Source of the DNA: Ruminococcus sp.
GTDB lineage: Bacteria; Bacillota; Clostridia; Oscillospirales; Ruminococcaceae
Length of the DNA stretch: 52,731 bases
Direction of reading: 5' to 3'
Assembly: GCA_015066745.1 (NCBI GenBank)
Contig: SVNW01000020.1
Location: 1 to 52,731, forward strand
Shown here one piece after another: positions 1-8,711 of this stretch; within the stretch, counting starts at the first letter, position 1, and each line of letters opens with the position of its first letter. The position numbers and the translations under genes were made by a program. The notes below the pieces were generated by a model. It was not told where the DNA came from, made no database searches, and saw only the letters and a list, made by a program, of their open reading frames with translations.

Positions 1-212
1 GTAAATATATTATATCATATTTCAAGCGAAAATGCAATAACTTGCAATAACAATTAATAAATTGTTTACAATTAGGTTTTACGTGGTTTAGAACTGTTTT
101 TTGTACTCAAAGTGTAAAACTCGGGTATTTATTTTGGCAAGTACATTTATACGCAATTCATCCACTCCCTAAGAGGAAGAGGATTTCTGGCAAATAGTGT
201 TAAAAATCCAGT

Positions 213-241
213 TTGATTTTTGATATAAATTGTGATATAAT
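213..241 (+). promoter_or_regulatory. SigA-type promoter of the TCS/ABC region
   Basis: TTGATT at 213-218 and TATAAT at 236-241 are separated by exactly 17 bases. The predicted leader carries AAGGAG at 282-287 before the ATG at 299. An ATG at 292 lies closer to the ribosome binding site but is out of frame with the regulator. The rest of 1-212 is AT-rich and shows no gene that I can support. Confidence 0.7.
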
Positions 242-298
242 AAACTGTAATTACAGATTTGCACAAATAAAACAATATAACAAGGAGTACAATGCAGC

Positions 299-976
299 AT
301 GAAAAGAATACTTATTGTGGAGGACGACAAAACCCTTGCATCAGGCTTGTGCCGTGCCTTGAAAAACCAGGAAACGGAAGCAATTGCCGCTGAAAATCTG
401 CATACGGCAAAAGAATGTCTTTCCAGCGAAGATGTCGCACTTGTCATCCTTGATGTGAATCTTCCTGACGGAAATGGCTTTGATTTTCTTCCATATTTAA
501 AAAACGAATATAGTATTCCGGTGATCATGCTGACGGCAAATGATCTTGAATCTGATATTGTGGCAGGACTTGAGGCGGGGGCTGACGATTACATTACAAA
601 GCCATTCAGCCTTGCTGTTCTTCGTGCAAGAGTGAACACACAGCTTCGCAAGTCAGACGACAGGAAAATTGCCAATCGTTTTGTATCTGATAAGTACATT
701 TTTGATTTTGAGAGAATGGAATTCAGTGTTGACAGTGTTATGATTGAATTAAGCAAAACAGAACAAAAGCTTCTGCGTATTTTAACTGACAATGCAGGGA
801 TTACGCTTTCCCGTGATAAGCTTGTTGACAGAATCTGGACAGATAGTGCGGAATACGTAGATGAAAATGCACTTTCCGTCACAATCAAGCGTCTGCGTGA
901 CAAACTTAACACAAAGGAACGCATCAGAACGGTTTACGGAATAGGGTATATGTGGGTAAAGAACAATGCGGATTGA
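299..976 (+). CDS. OmpR-family response regulator
   Basis: A 225-residue response regulator. The receiver domain (about 1-115) shows the acidic pair ED(D) at 8-10, the phospho-acceptor Asp52 in LDVNLPDG, Thr79 and Lys101 in ITKPF. A winged-helix DNA-binding domain follows (about 130-222) and ends in the typical RTVYGIGYMW strand. It overlaps the downstream kinase gene by 11 bases, so the two are translated as a pair. With the following ABC transporter the layout resembles Bce/Vex-type modules, which respond to antimicrobial peptides in Firmicutes. The inducer here is inferred from that layout, not seen. Confidence 0.95.
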   Translation: MKRILIVEDDKTLASGLCRALKNQETEAIAAENLHTAKECLSSEDVALVILDVNLPDGNGFDFLPYLKNEYSIPVIMLTANDLESDIVAGLEAGADDYITKPFSLAVLRARVNTQLRKSDDRKIANRFVSDKYIFDFERMEFSVDSVMIELSKTEQKLLRILTDNAGITLSRDKLVDRIWTDSAEYVDENALSVTIKRLRDKLNTKERIRTVYGIGYMWVKNNAD

Positions 977-1895
977 GATATTGCTACTTAGAGAATGCGG
1001 TCTGCTACTCCTGGTTCTGATTGTTGGTGCAGTTTTTGCAATTGCGTATGCGATCTGTTCCCATATCAGAATGAACCGACAGATAAAAAAGCTGGATGAA
1101 ATGCTTGACAAAGCTATAGACGGTAGTTTTACAGAAAGCTGTTTTGACGAGTCTGCGCTTTCATATATCGAAAACAAAATGTGGAAGTATCTCTCCATGT
1201 CGGAAATTTCCACAAAGAAAACCGCTGAGGAAAAAGCAAAAATCAAGACTCTTATTGCTGATATTTCGCATCAGACAAAGACACCCGTATCGAATATTCT
1301 GCTGTATTCGGAGTTGCTTGCGGAATGCGATCTCTCCGACATGGAAAAGGACTATGCCAACCGCATTTTTTCCCAGTCGGAAAAGCTGTCTTTTCTGATT
1401 ACATCTCTCGTAAAGTTGTCAAGGTTGGAAACGGGAATTATTTCACTTTCGCCAAAGGAAACAGTGATTGCGCCCATGCTTCAGGATATTGTAGTTCAGG
1501 CACAGGCAAAAGCTGAGGAAAAGGGACTGGAGCTGACGCTGGCGTGCCATGACGAAAAGGCTGTGTTTGATGAAAAATGGACAAATGAGGCTGTCTGGAA
1601 TATTGTCGATAATGCGCTGAAATATACTGATAAGGGTAGTATAAAAATAACTGTTAAAGAATATGAAATGTTCGTATGTATTGAAATTTCCGATACAGGA
1701 CGAGGGATTTCCGAAGAAGAACAGGCACAGATTTTTTCACGTTTTTACCGTTCCGAAAGCACCGTATCTGAAGAAGGTATCGGTATCGGACTGTACCTTG
1801 CAAGGCAGATTGTTTCTGCGGAAAACGGTTATATCAAGGTTACATCGGAAATCAAAAAAGGATCGACATTTTCGGTGTTTCTTTCAAAACTGTAA
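966..1895 (+). CDS. Sensor histidine kinase
   Basis: A 309-residue histidine kinase with one clear membrane segment (about 10-31) and almost no extracytoplasmic loop, so it probably does not sense ligand directly. The dimerisation box ISHQTKTPVSN places the phospho-His at residue 102. The ATPase domain follows with N-box NIVDNALKYTD, G1 box DTGRGIS and G2 box GIGIGLYLA. Its start lies inside the end of the response regulator gene with only a weak ribosome binding site, which suggests translational coupling. Small kinases of this kind usually signal through a neighbouring FtsX transporter, and one lies directly downstream. Confidence 0.93.
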   Translation: MRIEILLLRECGLLLLVLIVGAVFAIAYAICSHIRMNRQIKKLDEMLDKAIDGSFTESCFDESALSYIENKMWKYLSMSEISTKKTAEEKAKIKTLIADISHQTKTPVSNILLYSELLAECDLSDMEKDYANRIFSQSEKLSFLITSLVKLSRLETGIISLSPKETVIAPMLQDIVVQAQAKAEEKGLELTLACHDEKAVFDEKWTNEAVWNIVDNALKYTDKGSIKITVKEYEMFVCIEISDTGRGISEEEQAQIFSRFYRSESTVSEEGIGIGLYLARQIVSAENGYIKVTSEIKKGSTFSVFLSKL

Positions 1896-1941
1896 GAATT
1901 AATTCTGCTATGGAAATAATGCAGAAAGAATTATAGTATAT

Positions 1942-1980
1942 AATCTGTATTGTAGAAAAGTCTACGATACAGATTTTTAT
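1942..1980 (+). terminator. Terminator-like hairpin between kinase and ABC genes
   Basis: Arms 1942-1955 and 1962-1975 pair over 14 positions (one G-U) around a 6-base loop, and a T-rich tail ends at 1980. It sits only five bases before the ribosome binding site of the ABC ATPase gene, so it could uncouple or attenuate transporter expression from the upstream two-component genes. Confidence 0.75.
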
Positions 1981-1999
1981 TTGCAAAGGAGTTTTGATT

Positions 2000-2671
2000 A
2001 TGGCAATACTTGAAACATATCAATTGAAAAAAACATACGGTAGCGGAGAAAATGCGGTGCATGCCCTTGACGGTGTAAGCTTTGAAGTGGAACAGGGTGA
2101 ATTTGTTTCCGTTGTGGGAACATCGGGAAGTGGTAAGTCCACACTTCTTCATATGCTTGGAGGACTTGACCGTCCCGACAGTGGAGACGTGTTTGTTGAC
2201 CAAAAGGATATTTTCTCTCTCGGTGATGAGGCTCTTACCATTTTCAGAAGGAGAAAGATCGGTTTTGTATTCCAGAATTATAACCTTGTTCCCTCCCTAA
2301 ATGTGTATGAAAATATTGTACTTCCTATTCAGCTTGATGGCAGAGAGCCTGACGGGAAATACATTAACTCAATAATCGAAACCCTTGGACTTACTGAAAA
2401 GCTTGGCAATCTGCCGAATAATCTTTCTGGAGGTCAGCAGCAGAGAGTTGCAATTGCAAGAGCACTTGCGGCAAAGCCTGTGATAATTCTTGCGGACGAG
2501 CCTACGGGGAATCTTGACAGCAAAACTTCTCAGGACGTTATGGGTCTGCTGAAAGTTACAAGTGAACGCTTTGCACAGACAATTGTGATGATTACCCATA
2601 ACGAAGAAATTGCACAGATGGCTGACAGAATTATCCGTATTGAAGACGGAAAAATCGTTTCAGGGAAATAA
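2000..2671 (+). CDS. ABC transporter ATP-binding protein (LolD/BceA-like)
   Basis: A 223-residue ATPase of the MacB/LolD/BceA subgroup that partners FtsX-type permeases. It shows Walker A GTSGSGKST, signature LSGGQQQR, Walker B VIILADEPTGNLD and the switch His in MITHN. I start it at the ATG at 2000 because AAAGGAG at 1985-1991 is 8 bases upstream; a TTG at 1994 would be too close to that site. It is followed after 12 bases by the permease gene. Likely role: energising export or removal of a peptide or lipid-like compound at the membrane. Confidence 0.95.
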   Translation: MAILETYQLKKTYGSGENAVHALDGVSFEVEQGEFVSVVGTSGSGKSTLLHMLGGLDRPDSGDVFVDQKDIFSLGDEALTIFRRRKIGFVFQNYNLVPSLNVYENIVLPIQLDGREPDGKYINSIIETLGLTEKLGNLPNNLSGGQQQRVAIARALAAKPVIILADEPTGNLDSKTSQDVMGLLKVTSERFAQTIVMITHNEEIAQMADRIIRIEDGKIVSGK

Positions 2672-2683
2672 GGGGTGATTTCT

Positions 2684-5272
2684 GTGAAGATCAACAATAG
2701 AAAATGCGTCAGCCGCGTGAGCATAAAAAATCTGTTTACTACAAAAACAAGATGTATTGTTTCGGTGATTGCAATTGCACTTACAACGATACTTTTTACA
2801 TCACTTTTTACGATCCTGATGACAATGGCAAAGGGCTTTGAGGAGTCGAATTTCAGACAGGTGGGTACATATTCCCACGGTGAATTCAAGGATCTTACAG
2901 AGGAACAATACAACGAACTATGTACCGATGAGAAGATTCTTGCATATGGTCTGCGACGGATTGCAGGCGTTACAACGGGCGAAGCCTTTACCAAAAGCTT
3001 TGCCGAAATCAGCTATATGGATAAAAATACCGCAAAGTGGAGTTACTGCACGCCGGATGTGGGTTCACTTCCAAAAGAAAATACCAACGAAGCAACCGTT
3101 GACACCAAGGTGCTTGCCTGCCTTGGAATTGAGCCGGAAACAGGAAAAAGTTTTACGCTTGAAATGGACCTGGACGGAACTATCGTCACTGAGGAGTTTG
3201 TGTTGAGCGGTTGGTGGGAATACGATGAGGCTGCACCTGCAAGTCACGTACTTATTCCTGAAAGCAGACTTGAGGAGCTTTTCTCAAAGTATAACGTACA
3301 GTTTAATATGAGTTTCATGGGAACATACGGACTTGATGTCATGCTGAAAAGTGATTACAATATTGAGGGACAGCTTGTGGAAATTCTTGAACGTCATGGC
3401 TTTTCAGACAGTGAAAATGAAATTTCTATCGGTGTAAACTGGGGATATATGAGCGAAAATTTTGCGGAAAGCCTTGATTTTGACGGCATTGTAACAATTG
3501 CTGTTATTCTGCTGTTTATTGTATTTACAGGATATCTTATCATTTACAATATTTTCAGAATTTCCGTTGCCAACGACATCCGTCATTATGGTATGCTCAA
3601 AACGATTGGCACAACACAAACGCAGATCAAAAGAATGGTTCATACACAGGCAATGATTCTTTCCGCAATTGGAATTCCTATTGGAATGATTATTGGCTGG
3701 ATAACAGGAAGTGTGTTTTGCCCTGTGGTCATGTCGGAGCTAAACATTTATAAAGCATCCGCTTCAGTAAATCCGTGGATATTTGTTTTTGCAGCTGTAT
3801 TTGCATGGATTACCGTTATGATCTCCTGTTTCCGTCCTGCAAGAACAGCAGGAAAAGTTTCGCCTGTGGAAGCACTCAGATACACTGAGCAGGCTTCGGG
3901 ATTTGGCAACAGAAGTGGCAAAAAAGGCGTATCCCTGTTCGGTATGGCGATGGCAAGACTGACAGGTAACAAGGGTAAGACGGTTCTTGTGATTGCGTCA
4001 CTTGCTCTTTCGATCGTGACATTTACTCTTACCTTTATCCTCGCAAACAGTTTTAGTATGGAGAAATATCTATCCGATATTCCGACAGATTTCATTATTG
4101 CAGATTCAAACTATTTTGCGTATAAATGGAATGAAAAAAATGCAATCTCCCTTGAAGAAAATGAATTTCTCAGATCTATGGACGGCGTCACCGATAGCTT
4201 TGTGACCTACGGAATACCTGTTTCCTATTCCCCTGAAACCTATTTCAGCAAGGAGGCAGTACGTGAAATGCTTTCAAGACATAGTGACGAGGGTGGCTAT
4301 ATTGATGGCTATATTGCAAATGGTTTAGAAGCGGACGGTACGATTGCACAGAAAGTTCAGATTCTTGGTCTGGATAGCATAGTATTTTCAAAGTTAAAGA
4401 TTTACGAGGGGGATATGGCAAAGCTTGCGGAAAGCGGCTATATTGCAGTAGAACAGAATGATTATTTCAAGCTTGGGGATAAACTCACCTTTCTCTTTAC
4501 CGATAAATATGAATACATAAATACTGAGACAAATGCAGTATATACAGAATTTGACAGCATACCAATAAGTGAATACGAATTCATTGAAATAAAAACGGAA
4601 ACACATAAAGTTGAATACGAAATAGCAGCTGTCATTGATGTGCCGTACACATTGGGTTATCGCTTCTCAATTGATACACCATTGTTCATTACAAACAATG
4701 AGGATTTGTTTGCACAATCCAATTACTGCAAACCGCTTTACATTGCTTTTGATACAACTGACGAGGCAAAGGCTGAAATGGAGAAATTCCTTGCTGATTA
4801 CACGGAAACAAACACTCTAAGCTATATAAGCCGTGCAACAGAGGAAGCTTCCTTTAAATCCTTTAAAAGAATGTTTGTAATTCTCGGTGTGGCACTCAGT
4901 ATTATCGTTGGTCTTATCGGCTTGCTGAACTTCATCAACACGATGATTACAAGCATCAATTCCCGTCAGAGAGAAATCGCTGCCCTTCAGGCGATAGGAA
5001 TGACGGGCAGACAGCTTTGTACAATGCTTATCTGGGAAGGCGTCATCTATATTTTCGGCGCGGCAATTGTGTCGTTGCTTCTTAGTATGATTACAATTCC
5101 CTTTGGCAATCTAATTGAAGAAATATTCACGTTCTGTGATTACAGCTTTACAATTCTTCCTCTGGTTACAGCCATTCCTGTATTTACGATAATTGGAACA
5201 ATGATTCCTGCAATCATATATAAAAACCTTATAAAAAAGTCAATTGTAGAAAGACTCAGGGAAAATGAGTAA
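2684..5272 (+). CDS. FtsX-type ABC transporter permease
   Basis: About 862 residues. There is an N-terminal membrane helix, a large extracytoplasmic region, a first FtsX core with helices around residues 265-395, a second membrane anchor near 430, a second extracytoplasmic region, and a C-terminal FtsX core (about 730-855). Duplicated FtsX cores in one long chain are typical of Firmicute MacB/Vex-like exporters. I favour the GTG at 2684, preceded by AGGGGTGAT; an in-frame GTG at 2675 would overlap that site. It completes a regulator-kinase-ATPase-permease set and is followed by a terminator. Confidence 0.9.
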   Translation: MKINNRKCVSRVSIKNLFTTKTRCIVSVIAIALTTILFTSLFTILMTMAKGFEESNFRQVGTYSHGEFKDLTEEQYNELCTDEKILAYGLRRIAGVTTGEAFTKSFAEISYMDKNTAKWSYCTPDVGSLPKENTNEATVDTKVLACLGIEPETGKSFTLEMDLDGTIVTEEFVLSGWWEYDEAAPASHVLIPESRLEELFSKYNVQFNMSFMGTYGLDVMLKSDYNIEGQLVEILERHGFSDSENEISIGVNWGYMSENFAESLDFDGIVTIAVILLFIVFTGYLIIYNIFRISVANDIRHYGMLKTIGTTQTQIKRMVHTQAMILSAIGIPIGMIIGWITGSVFCPVVMSELNIYKASASVNPWIFVFAAVFAWITVMISCFRPARTAGKVSPVEALRYTEQASGFGNRSGKKGVSLFGMAMARLTGNKGKTVLVIASLALSIVTFTLTFILANSFSMEKYLSDIPTDFIIADSNYFAYKWNEKNAISLEENEFLRSMDGVTDSFVTYGIPVSYSPETYFSKEAVREMLSRHSDEGGYIDGYIANGLEADGTIAQKVQILGLDSIVFSKLKIYEGDMAKLAESGYIAVEQNDYFKLGDKLTFLFTDKYEYINTETNAVYTEFDSIPISEYEFIEIKTETHKVEYEIAAVIDVPYTLGYRFSIDTPLFITNNEDLFAQSNYCKPLYIAFDTTDEAKAEMEKFLADYTETNTLSYISRATEEASFKSFKRMFVILGVALSIIVGLIGLLNFINTMITSINSRQREIAALQAIGMTGRQLCTMLIWEGVIYIFGAAIVSLLLSMITIPFGNLIEEIFTFCDYSFTILPLVTAIPVFTIIGTMIPAIIYKNLIKKSIVERLRENE

Positions 5273-5284
5273 CAATACAAAGAA

Positions 5285-5322
5285 AAAAGCAGATACTACT
5301 CTTATGAAGTATCTGCCTTTTC
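5285..5322 (+). terminator. Intrinsic terminator after the ABC permease
   Basis: Arms GCAGATACT (5289-5297) and AGTATCTGC (5308-5316) form a perfect 9-bp stem followed by CTTTTCTGTTT. It ends the two-component/ABC region just before the convergent cold shock gene. Confidence 0.8.
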
Positions 5323-5418
5323 TGTTTCATAGCCTGCTGTATAGGTCTTTCATATTAGTTCTTTGGAAACTTTTATATGAGTACCGACCTAAGTATCCGG
5401 AAGTTTTTTCGGTTTTTA

Positions 5419-5631
5419 TTAAACCGGGCAAACGTTTACAGCTCTCTGCTTGTCGCTGTTCTTAGGGTCAGCTTCTACATCAAATGTAACTTTCTGACCT
5501 TCTGCAAGAGTCTTGAACCCCTCTGAAACAATAGCTGAGAAATGTACAAATATGTCATCTCCGCCGTTGTCGTTAGCGATAAATCCATATCCCTTTTCTG
5601 CGTTAAACCATTTTACTGTACCGTTATTCAT
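5419..5631 (-). CDS. csp: Cold shock protein (CspA family)
   Basis: A 70-residue single cold-shock (OB-fold) domain, the normal length for the family. It begins [17 protein letters not shown], containing RNP1-type KGYGFI, followed by RNP2-type DIFVHF and the conserved [10 protein letters not shown] strand. Family members bind single-stranded RNA/DNA and act as RNA chaperones and transcription antiterminators. AAGGAG at 5640-5645 precedes the ATG. The long structured leader with its own promoter and terminator-like hairpin is described separately and suggests regulation at the RNA level. Confidence 0.97.
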   Translation of the reverse strand: MNNGTVKWFNAEKGYGFIANDNGGDDIFVHFSAIVSEGFKTLAEGQKVTFDVEADPKNSDKQRAVNVCPV

Positions 5632-5672
5632 ACTGCGGTCTCCTTAAACAAATATATTTTCATGATCATAAT

Positions 5673-5733
5673 AAAAAAACTCACATACTTTTGTAAATCA
5701 TTAAAAAGACAATGACTTACAAAAGTATGTGAG
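5673..5733 (-). terminator. Terminator-like hairpin inside the csp leader
   Basis: Read on the minus strand, arms 5733-5711 and 5702-5680 form a 23-bp stem around an 8-base loop. Its single non-Watson-Crick position is a G-U wobble on this strand but an A-C mismatch on the plus strand, so the structure fits the csp transcript. Seven T follow directly (5679-5673). It lies downstream of the csp promoter and upstream of its ribosome binding site, the position of an attenuator. A flanking pair 5661-5667/5742-5748 could extend the fold. Confidence 0.75.
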
Positions 5734-5758
5734 TGCAAAGCGATCATGAATTGTTTAA

Positions 5759-5787
5759 ATTATATCATAGTTTCAAAAATATGTCAA
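5759..5787 (-). promoter_or_regulatory. Consensus promoter of csp
   Basis: On the minus strand, a perfect TTGACA (5787-5782) and a perfect TATAAT (5764-5759) are 17 bases apart. The expected start near 5752 gives a leader of about 120 bases, long for such a short gene and typical of cold-shock genes. Confidence 0.88.
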
Positions 5788-5832
5788 GAGAAAGTGGAAA
5801 AGTTTTTATCATATCGTTTTTGAAAAAGTCGA

Positions 5833-5858
5833 AGAGCCGATACATATGTACCGGCTCT
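5833..5858 (-). terminator. Hairpin in the gap between csp and the SGNH gene
   Basis: Arms AGAGCCG (5833-5839) and CGGCTCT (5852-5858) flank an almost palindromic centre. On the minus strand the stem is followed within a few bases by CTTTTTC, so it may end transcripts from the SGNH gene about 260 bases upstream. The T tract is not immediate, so this is tentative. I see nothing else in 5859-6115. Confidence 0.4.
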
Positions 5859-6115
5859 CCTGGTTAGGATTGTATGTGTAAAGTTAAATGAAAATATCAT
5901 GTATAAAGTCAAAAATAACAGTGTTTATTTATTGACATTGTCGTTATCATTTGTTAAAATTAAATATGTAATAATAGAGTTCAGACACAAATTTGCGTTA
6001 AATTCTATCCTATTAAATAGTAACATACATATCCCGTTAAGTCAAATAGTTTTATTTGAATATAGGTTATAGTTTGTATGTTATACACTTATATTTATTG
6101 CTGATCGTTAAAAAA

Positions 6116-7105
6116 TCAGCAGTAGCAGAAACCATCAAGGTCAAAGATCTTGTTTTTATCGCCCTGACTCATTTTCAGAGTGAATGTGTGATTTCCCGGT
6201 TTGTTTGAACTGAATATAAAGTCAGATTCACGGTTTCCCCAGCCGGTCGTATTATAACCGTCTATGGTTTTTTGATATTTGCCATCAACAAAAATATCTA
6301 TACAGCCATATCTGTTATCAGAATGTATGTAAAAAAATATAATCGTACGCTGACAGAAAAAACTCTTTTCTATGACGTTATTTCCCGAAAGCTGTATTTT
6401 AAGATTTGATTCTGATATAACATTTTCATATACTGATGTGGTCATAGGCGGTGGAAGATGATATTCCGGGTCGTGCTTGGCGGAGTCGGTCTGTTCAAAG
6501 AAGTGTGCTATACATTCGCTTATAAATTCATGTCCCTTATTTGTAGGGTGAGCGTAGTCGGAAGAATAGTCTTCCCAGGTCCATTCACCATTGTTTATTT
6601 TGTGACGTAAAATATCTCTTATACTCAGAACAGGCAGGCTGTAATGTATGTCATAAGGAATTTTCTGTGCCTGACTGTTGGTAAAGCTTTTAAGGGTCAT
6701 GTATAGCGGAATCACAGCACAGCCGTGATCAAGTATCATTCTGAGCATACCTTCATAGCATTCCATAAGCTGCGGTGTAGCGAAGTCACTTATTCCGAAG
6801 TCGATAAAAACTATATCGGGATCATGTATTAAGACTTCTTCTTTTGTACGATAAAGTCCGGTAACTGTATTTGAACCGCATATTCCGGCATTTACAAATG
6901 TACTTTTGCCAAATCTTCTGTTGAAGTAGTCATTGAACAGAGAGGTGAAACTTAAAGTGGAGAGATGTTCTTCAAAAGGTTCGGCTGTTACTGAAGCACC
7001 AAGAAATACGATTTTGATTGATTGATTTGTTTTTGCTTTTTTCAGAACGTTTTTAAGTCTGTAGTTATTACCATATGATATTATTAAATCAGAAAAATTT
7101 TTCAA
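6116..7105 (-). CDS. SGNH/GDSL-type hydrolase with C-terminal beta domain
   Basis: About 329 residues. An SGNH hydrolase fold is indicated by the block I serine in IVFLGASVTAEPF, a Gly block in NAGICGSNT, a block III-like FGISDF in place of the usual GxND, and the catalytic DxxH as DYAHPTNKGHEF. A C-terminal stretch (about 225-329) looks beta-rich, with FVDGKY and GNHTFTL strands, like an accessory sandwich domain. Relatives include esterases and deacetylases acting on carbohydrates. No signal peptide is visible. I favour the TTG at 7105 because GAGGTGAT lies just upstream; GTG at 7114 falls inside that site. It is divergent from a LysR gene 46 bases away. Confidence 0.75.
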   Translation of the reverse strand: MKNFSDLIISYGNNYRLKNVLKKAKTNQSIKIVFLGASVTAEPFEEHLSTLSFTSLFNDYFNRRFGKSTFVNAGICGSNTVTGLYRTKEEVLIHDPDIVFIDFGISDFATPQLMECYEGMLRMILDHGCAVIPLYMTLKSFTNSQAQKIPYDIHYSLPVLSIRDILRHKINNGEWTWEDYSSDYAHPTNKGHEFISECIAHFFEQTDSAKHDPEYHLPPPMTTSVYENVISESNLKIQLSGNNVIEKSFFCQRTIIFFYIHSDNRYGCIDIFVDGKYQKTIDGYNTTGWGNRESDFIFSSNKPGNHTFTLKMSQGDKNKIFDLDGFCYC

Positions 7106-7151
7106 ATAGATCACCTCATAATTTCCGGTCTATATTTTTAAGGAGTAAAAA

Positions 7152-8114
7152 ATGACAACGCAACAAATAGAGTACGTTATGATGCTTGCAGAGGAAAAGA
7201 GTTTTTCAGCAGCAGCAAAAAAATTATTTATAACACAGCCATCACTCAGTCAGTTTATTATGAATCTCGAAAATCAGCTCGGAGTACAGCTTTTTGACAG
7301 AAATACATACCCTATAAAGCTTACTCCTGCAGGAGAAATATATATAAAAAATGCACGCAGGATCATGGACATTGAACGTGAAATGAATGCAGAAATTACA
7401 GACCTTCTTAATATGAAGACAGGTTCTCTTATAGTTGGTGCCGATTCATTTCGTGCGTCATGTCTTTTAAATCAGAGCGTGGCATCTTTTCATGAAAAGT
7501 ATCACAATATAAAGGTAGATGTGACGGAAGCAGAATACAGTGAACTTAATAATATGGTCATGCGTGGCGATATCGACTTCTATATCGGAACAGGCGAACC
7601 TGATCAGAAAATTTTTCATAAAGAATTTCTGGCAAATGAGAGAATATTTCTTGCTGTCCCATCTGTATATCACATAAATTCCGGATTGGGTGAATATGCA
7701 CTCACTGCAGAGGATATATCCGAGAACAAAGACCGGCTTGCAAAGGTTGATCCTGTCGATATCAGTAAATTTGCCGATGAACCTTTTATAATGTTCGGTA
7801 TGGAAAACAGTCTGAATGATATTGTAAGCCGTATATGTTCCTCAAGTGGTTTTTCTCCTGCAAAATACACAACAGTAAAGCATATGCAGACTGCATTTTC
7901 TTTTATAAATTCCGGAATAGGAATAGGGTTTGTTCCCGACTCGTTTATAAAGTACGGGAACAATAAAAATCACCCTGTTTACTACGCTATTGACCCTGCT
8001 GTATCTATATATGAGATAATACTGGTTTCAAGAAAAAACAAATATCTCACAAAAGCTGCTGTAGAATATGTACGTATATTAAAACAGCTTATAGGATACG
8101 GTACATGGCTGTAA
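7152..8114 (+). CDS. LysR-family transcriptional regulator
   Basis: A 320-residue LysR-type regulator. The N-terminal winged helix (about 1-60) has the signature MLAEEKSFSAAAKKLFITQPSLSQFI, and the rest is the periplasmic-binding-protein-like effector domain. AAGGAG lies seven bases before the ATG. The gene diverges from the SGNH hydrolase gene across only 46 bases, a classic arrangement in which a LysR protein controls its divergent neighbour and itself. Its stop codon abuts the stop of luxS, which converges on it. The effector is unknown. Confidence 0.92.
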   Translation: MTTQQIEYVMMLAEEKSFSAAAKKLFITQPSLSQFIMNLENQLGVQLFDRNTYPIKLTPAGEIYIKNARRIMDIEREMNAEITDLLNMKTGSLIVGADSFRASCLLNQSVASFHEKYHNIKVDVTEAEYSELNNMVMRGDIDFYIGTGEPDQKIFHKEFLANERIFLAVPSVYHINSGLGEYALTAEDISENKDRLAKVDPVDISKFADEPFIMFGMENSLNDIVSRICSSSGFSPAKYTTVKHMQTAFSFINSGIGIGFVPDSFIKYGNNKNHPVYYAIDPAVSIYEIILVSRKNKYLTKAAVEYVRILKQLIGYGTWL

Positions 8115-8576
8115 TCAGTCTTTATAGTTCATATCGTTTTCAGTGACGTTTCTGAGGGCTTCGTTGTACTCAGAAGCGTCTTTTTTTGCAGCTTCAAGGT
8201 CATGTTCAAGATAGTTTCCGCATTCGGCTTTGCTTGAACCGGGAATCTCACCTGTAAAGTCTGCTATGAAAATAAATGATTTTTTGATAAGTTCAAGTAC
8301 CTGAGCCTTTGAAACACTGTCACGCACTATAAGATAAAATCCGCTTCTGCAACCCATAGGACCTGCATATATAATGTTGTCGGAATATTCAGAATTTCTT
8401 ACATATGTTGCAAGCAGATGTTCTATGGTGTGGAGTGATTTTGGTGAGATAAAGTCGTTGTTGTTCGGTTTTTTCATTCGGATATCATAGGTTACCGCGT
8501 CACCGTCTATTCTTGAAATATATACACCTTTTTCAAGTGTATCGTGATTTACTGTAAAGCTGGCTATCTTTTTCAT
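8115..8576 (-). CDS. luxS: S-ribosylhomocysteine lyase LuxS
   Basis: A 153-residue LuxS. It splits S-ribosylhomocysteine into homocysteine and DPD, the precursor of AI-2, in the activated methyl cycle. The metal ligands are visible as HTIEH (His49, His53, with catalytic Glu52) and Cys119 in KAECGNYLEHD. The catalytic Cys76 lies in GPMGCRSGFY. I start at the ATG at 8576, preceded by AGGAGG; an upstream in-frame start would add a poorly conserved extension. The gene stands alone, with its own promoter and without a neighbouring pfs/mtn gene. Confidence 0.96.
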   Translation of the reverse strand: MKKIASFTVNHDTLEKGVYISRIDGDAVTYDIRMKKPNNNDFISPKSLHTIEHLLATYVRNSEYSDNIIYAGPMGCRSGFYLIVRDSVSKAQVLELIKKSFIFIADFTGEIPGSSKAECGNYLEHDLEAAKKDASEYNEALRNVTENDMNYKD

Positions 8577-8611
8577 GATAGTACCTCCTGTTTGTAATTT
8601 TTTCACTATAA

Positions 8612-8640
8612 ACTTTATCACATCTTGTTGTCTGTGTCAA
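8612..8640 (-). promoter_or_regulatory. luxS: luxS promoter
   Basis: On the minus strand, TTGACA (8640-8635) and TAAAGT (8617-8612) are 17 bases apart. An extended -10 TG dinucleotide precedes the hexamer. The ribosome binding site AGGAGG lies about 30 bases downstream. Confidence 0.65.
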
Positions 8641-8643
8641 GGT

Positions 8644-8691
8644 ACACAAAAACCGACTTCTCTGTTCGGATATAAACAGAAAAATCGGTTT
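8644..8691 (-). terminator. Terminator of the EAL gene
   Basis: On the minus strand, AAACCGA (8691-8685) pairs with TCGGTTT (8656-8650), with further pairing inside the loop and a short T run after the stem. It lies directly downstream of the EAL gene stop and upstream of luxS. Confidence 0.65.
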
Positions 8692-8711
8692 GAGTACACA
8701 CGACTATTGAT

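Noticed and set aside
782-1246. Long antisense open frames over the two-component, ABC, thi and biosynthetic genes
   Set aside because: They lie opposite strongly supported genes, have no ribosome binding sites and show no protein motifs.
5408-5430. Inverted repeat CGGTTT/AAACCG near the csp stop as a terminator
   Set aside because: On the csp strand the stem is followed by A rather than T.
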